A DNA stretch of 64,000 nucleotides from Thalassococcus arenae (lineage in GTDB: Bacteria; Pseudomonadota; Alphaproteobacteria; Rhodobacterales; Rhodobacteraceae): assembly GCF_019104745.1 (NCBI RefSeq), contig NZ_JAHRWL010000002.1:1103103-1167102 (forward strand), written 5' to 3'. The position numbers and the translations under genes are program-made. Positions within the stretch are counted from its first letter, which is position 1. Every line of letters begins with the position of its first letter. Positions 62,664 to 64,000 of this stretch are shown here, one piece after another. The notes beneath the pieces were generated by a model. That model saw only the letters and a program-made list of their open reading frames with translations, did not search any database and was not told where the DNA came from.

Positions 62664-63872
62664 TCAGTCGTTCTTGCCGCCCGTAAATGACGCCGCAGAT
62701 CTGCCCAGAAAGTGGACGGCAATCCCAATGACCACACCCCAGAACGCCGAACCGATCCCGAACAAGGACACACCGGATGCCGTGAACAGGAACGTGAGCA
62801 GCCCGGCCTGAGCATCGTCAGATGCCAGCATCGCTCTGGTGAACTTCAGAATGGGCTGCAAAAGCGCCAGACCAGCCAGCAGAGCAATGAGCGCGGAGGG
62901 CAAAAGGACTAGCGTCTCGACTATGCTTCCAGCAAAAACGCCGCCAAGACAGAAGAAGACGCCACAGGCGATGCCGGCGACATAGCGGCGATCGGGGTCG
63001 TCATGGCTATCGGGTCCCGCGCAGAAGGCTGCAGTGATCGAGGCCAGCGCGGTTGTGATGCCGCCCAACAGCGCGGCCGGGACAGAGACAAGGCCGCCGA
63101 CGATCAGGATCGGATTTGCCGATACCTGGAAGCCGTTGGCCCTTAGGATCGCCATGCCCGGAAGGTACTGGCCACTCAGCGTCGTGATGAGCAAAGGCAA
63201 TGCCAAGCCAAGCATGGCCCCGGTTGAAAGGGCCGGTCCCCTGACTTCAAGAGACGCAAAAGCCACGCCCACGGTTCCAACCGATGCATCGTAGAAGACG
63301 GCGCTGATCAGCAGAGCCGTCGTCAGCAGGACCAGCATGACATAACGGGGAAAGACCATCGCGCAGACGGCGAAGACGATGATCAGCAGCGCAATCGCGG
63401 CGGGATCGGTTGCCAATCCTCCCGCGGCCCTCAGCCCGAATCCGAAAAGGATGCCAGCCATCATCCCATTGGTCACCGAAGGCGGCAGGAGTTGGACAAG
63501 GCGTTCGAATACACCGGAAACGCCGATGAGTACCAGAACTGCTGCCACAGCGATGTAGGCACCGACCATCTCGGCGGGTGACAAGGATGTCCCGAGCGAA
63601 ATCAGAAGGACCGTACCAGGGGCCGACCACGCCATCGCGACAGGAACGCGGAACCAAAGGCTGAGGCCGATGCTCGACAGGCCAGCGGCAACCGAAATCG
63701 CGAAAACCCAGGACGAAAACCCGTCCTTGGAGATCCCCATAGCTTCGGACGCGCTCAGATAGATCAGGAGAGGACCGGCGTAGGAAACGAGAACCGCCAG
63801 AAATCCGGCCCCGATCGCGGAACCGGAAATGTCATTGAGGCGTAGACCTTTATATCCTGCAGCCTCAGACAA
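62664..63872 (-). CDS. benE: BenE-family aromatic acid transporter
   Basis: A 402-residue membrane protein with about twelve helices. AWSAPGTVLLISLG, LPPSVTNGMMAGILFGFG, LALPLLITTLSGQYLPGMAILRANG and FCAGPDSHDDPDRRYVAGIACGVFF are BenE blocks. It likely imports benzoate-type acids; with the neighbouring hydroxylase, 3-hydroxybenzoate is a fair guess. The start is TTG at 63872, overlapping the stop of the upstream CoA-transferase gene by 8 bases, which implies translational coupling. Confidence 0.9.
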   Translation of the reverse strand: MSEAAGYKGLRLNDISGSAIGAGFLAVLVSYAGPLLIYLSASEAMGISKDGFSSWVFAISVAAGLSSIGLSLWFRVPVAMAWSAPGTVLLISLGTSLSPAEMVGAYIAVAAVLVLIGVSGVFERLVQLLPPSVTNGMMAGILFGFGLRAAGGLATDPAAIALLIIVFAVCAMVFPRYVMLVLLTTALLISAVFYDASVGTVGVAFASLEVRGPALSTGAMLGLALPLLITTLSGQYLPGMAILRANGFQVSANPILIVGGLVSVPAALLGGITTALASITAAFCAGPDSHDDPDRRYVAGIACGVFFCLGGVFAGSIVETLVLLPSALIALLAGLALLQPILKFTRAMLASDDAQAGLLTFLFTASGVSLFGIGSAFWGVVIGIAVHFLGRSAASFTGGKND

Positions 63873-64000
63873 TCGTCGCCTCGGTCGCGGCGTGGATGTC
63901 GTCGCGGGTGACGCCGGGGGCGCATTCCAGGATGTGCAGGCCCTTGTGGCCGACCTCGAGCACGCCCAGGTTGGTGATGATCAGGTCCACCACGCCGCGG
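63865..64000 (-). CDS. pcaJ: 3-oxoacid/3-oxoadipate CoA-transferase subunit B (C-terminal end only)
   Basis: The visible 44 codons encode VVDLIITNLGVLEV, LHILECAPGVTRDDI and end in ATEATIV, the conserved C-terminus of class I CoA-transferase B subunits (PcaJ/ScoB type). The rest lies beyond the window. Next to a hydroxybenzoate hydroxylase and BenE transporter, a 3-oxoadipate transferase of the protocatechuate branch is plausible. Specificity cannot be read from this fragment. Confidence 0.7.
   Translation of the reverse strand, partial: RGVVDLIITNLGVLEVGHKGLHILECAPGVTRDDIHAATEATIV

Overview
The window is high-GC alphaproteobacterial DNA. The gene families (ruvX, DUF1289, dusA, a Liv-type importer with a BKACE enzyme, a Trb-type conjugation cluster) suggest a Rhodobacterales (roseobacter-like) host; that assignment is inference. 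No rRNA, tRNA or CRISPR array was seen.

Layout. (1) 1-3238: host chromosome with the 3' part of ruvX, a DUF1289 gene, a dioxygenase-like gene, a TauE-type exporter and dusA. (2) 3239 to about 59557: a genomic island of about 56.3 kb inserted in the 5' end of dusA. The left junction supplies dusA with a new start, and a tyrosine integrase sits beside it. The displaced original dusA start, a 29-codon stub with its Shine-Dalgarno sequence, lies at 59516-59605. (3) 59606-64000: host chromosome again, with a MarR-type regulator divergent from a 3-hydroxybenzoate 4-monooxygenase-like gene, a fragment of a phosphate-acetyltransferase-type domain, a BenE-family transporter and the end of a CoA-transferase subunit.

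Inside the island, 3.3-36 kb is an integrative conjugative element: integrase, DUF932, a Xre/RES toxin-antitoxin pair, a parB cut short by a deletion that fused it to the tail of a lytic transglycosylase, a relaxase, the coupling protein traG, a CopG-like gene, trbBCDEJ-(K)-LFGI and a DUF2274 gene. The parB deletion, and the absence of any TraF-like pilin peptidase, make self-transfer doubtful. A 12-kb block of nine tightly packed genes is inserted between the CopG-like gene and trbB. It holds a WYL-domain regulator, hsdR, hsdM, hsdS, a DUF5655 nuclease-like protein, a GIY-YIG-like protein, an EVE/GIY-YIG-like fusion, a DUF3696-type ATPase and a phospholipase-D-like protein. This block is the best candidate for a new system: a type I restriction core with an unusual string of nuclease and ATPase accessories.

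The island's right half (36.5-59.3 kb) is metabolic and transport cargo: a PLD-family membrane protein, a cytochrome b561, an operon of DUF1499 protein, heterodimeric ABC exporter and secreted beta-trefoil-like protein, a TetR-regulated RND efflux pair, and a catabolic operon under a divergent IclR regulator. The catabolic operon encodes a cyclase-family hydrolase, cupin, SDR, 3-hydroxyacyl-CoA dehydrogenase, five-gene Liv-type importer, BKACE and a GST broken by an in-frame TGA. It reads as uptake and oxidation of an unknown organic acid or amide ending in beta-keto acid cleavage. A weak dusA-like motif at 36.05-36.13 kb may mark the original right end of the conjugative element, in which case the island would be a composite of two parts.
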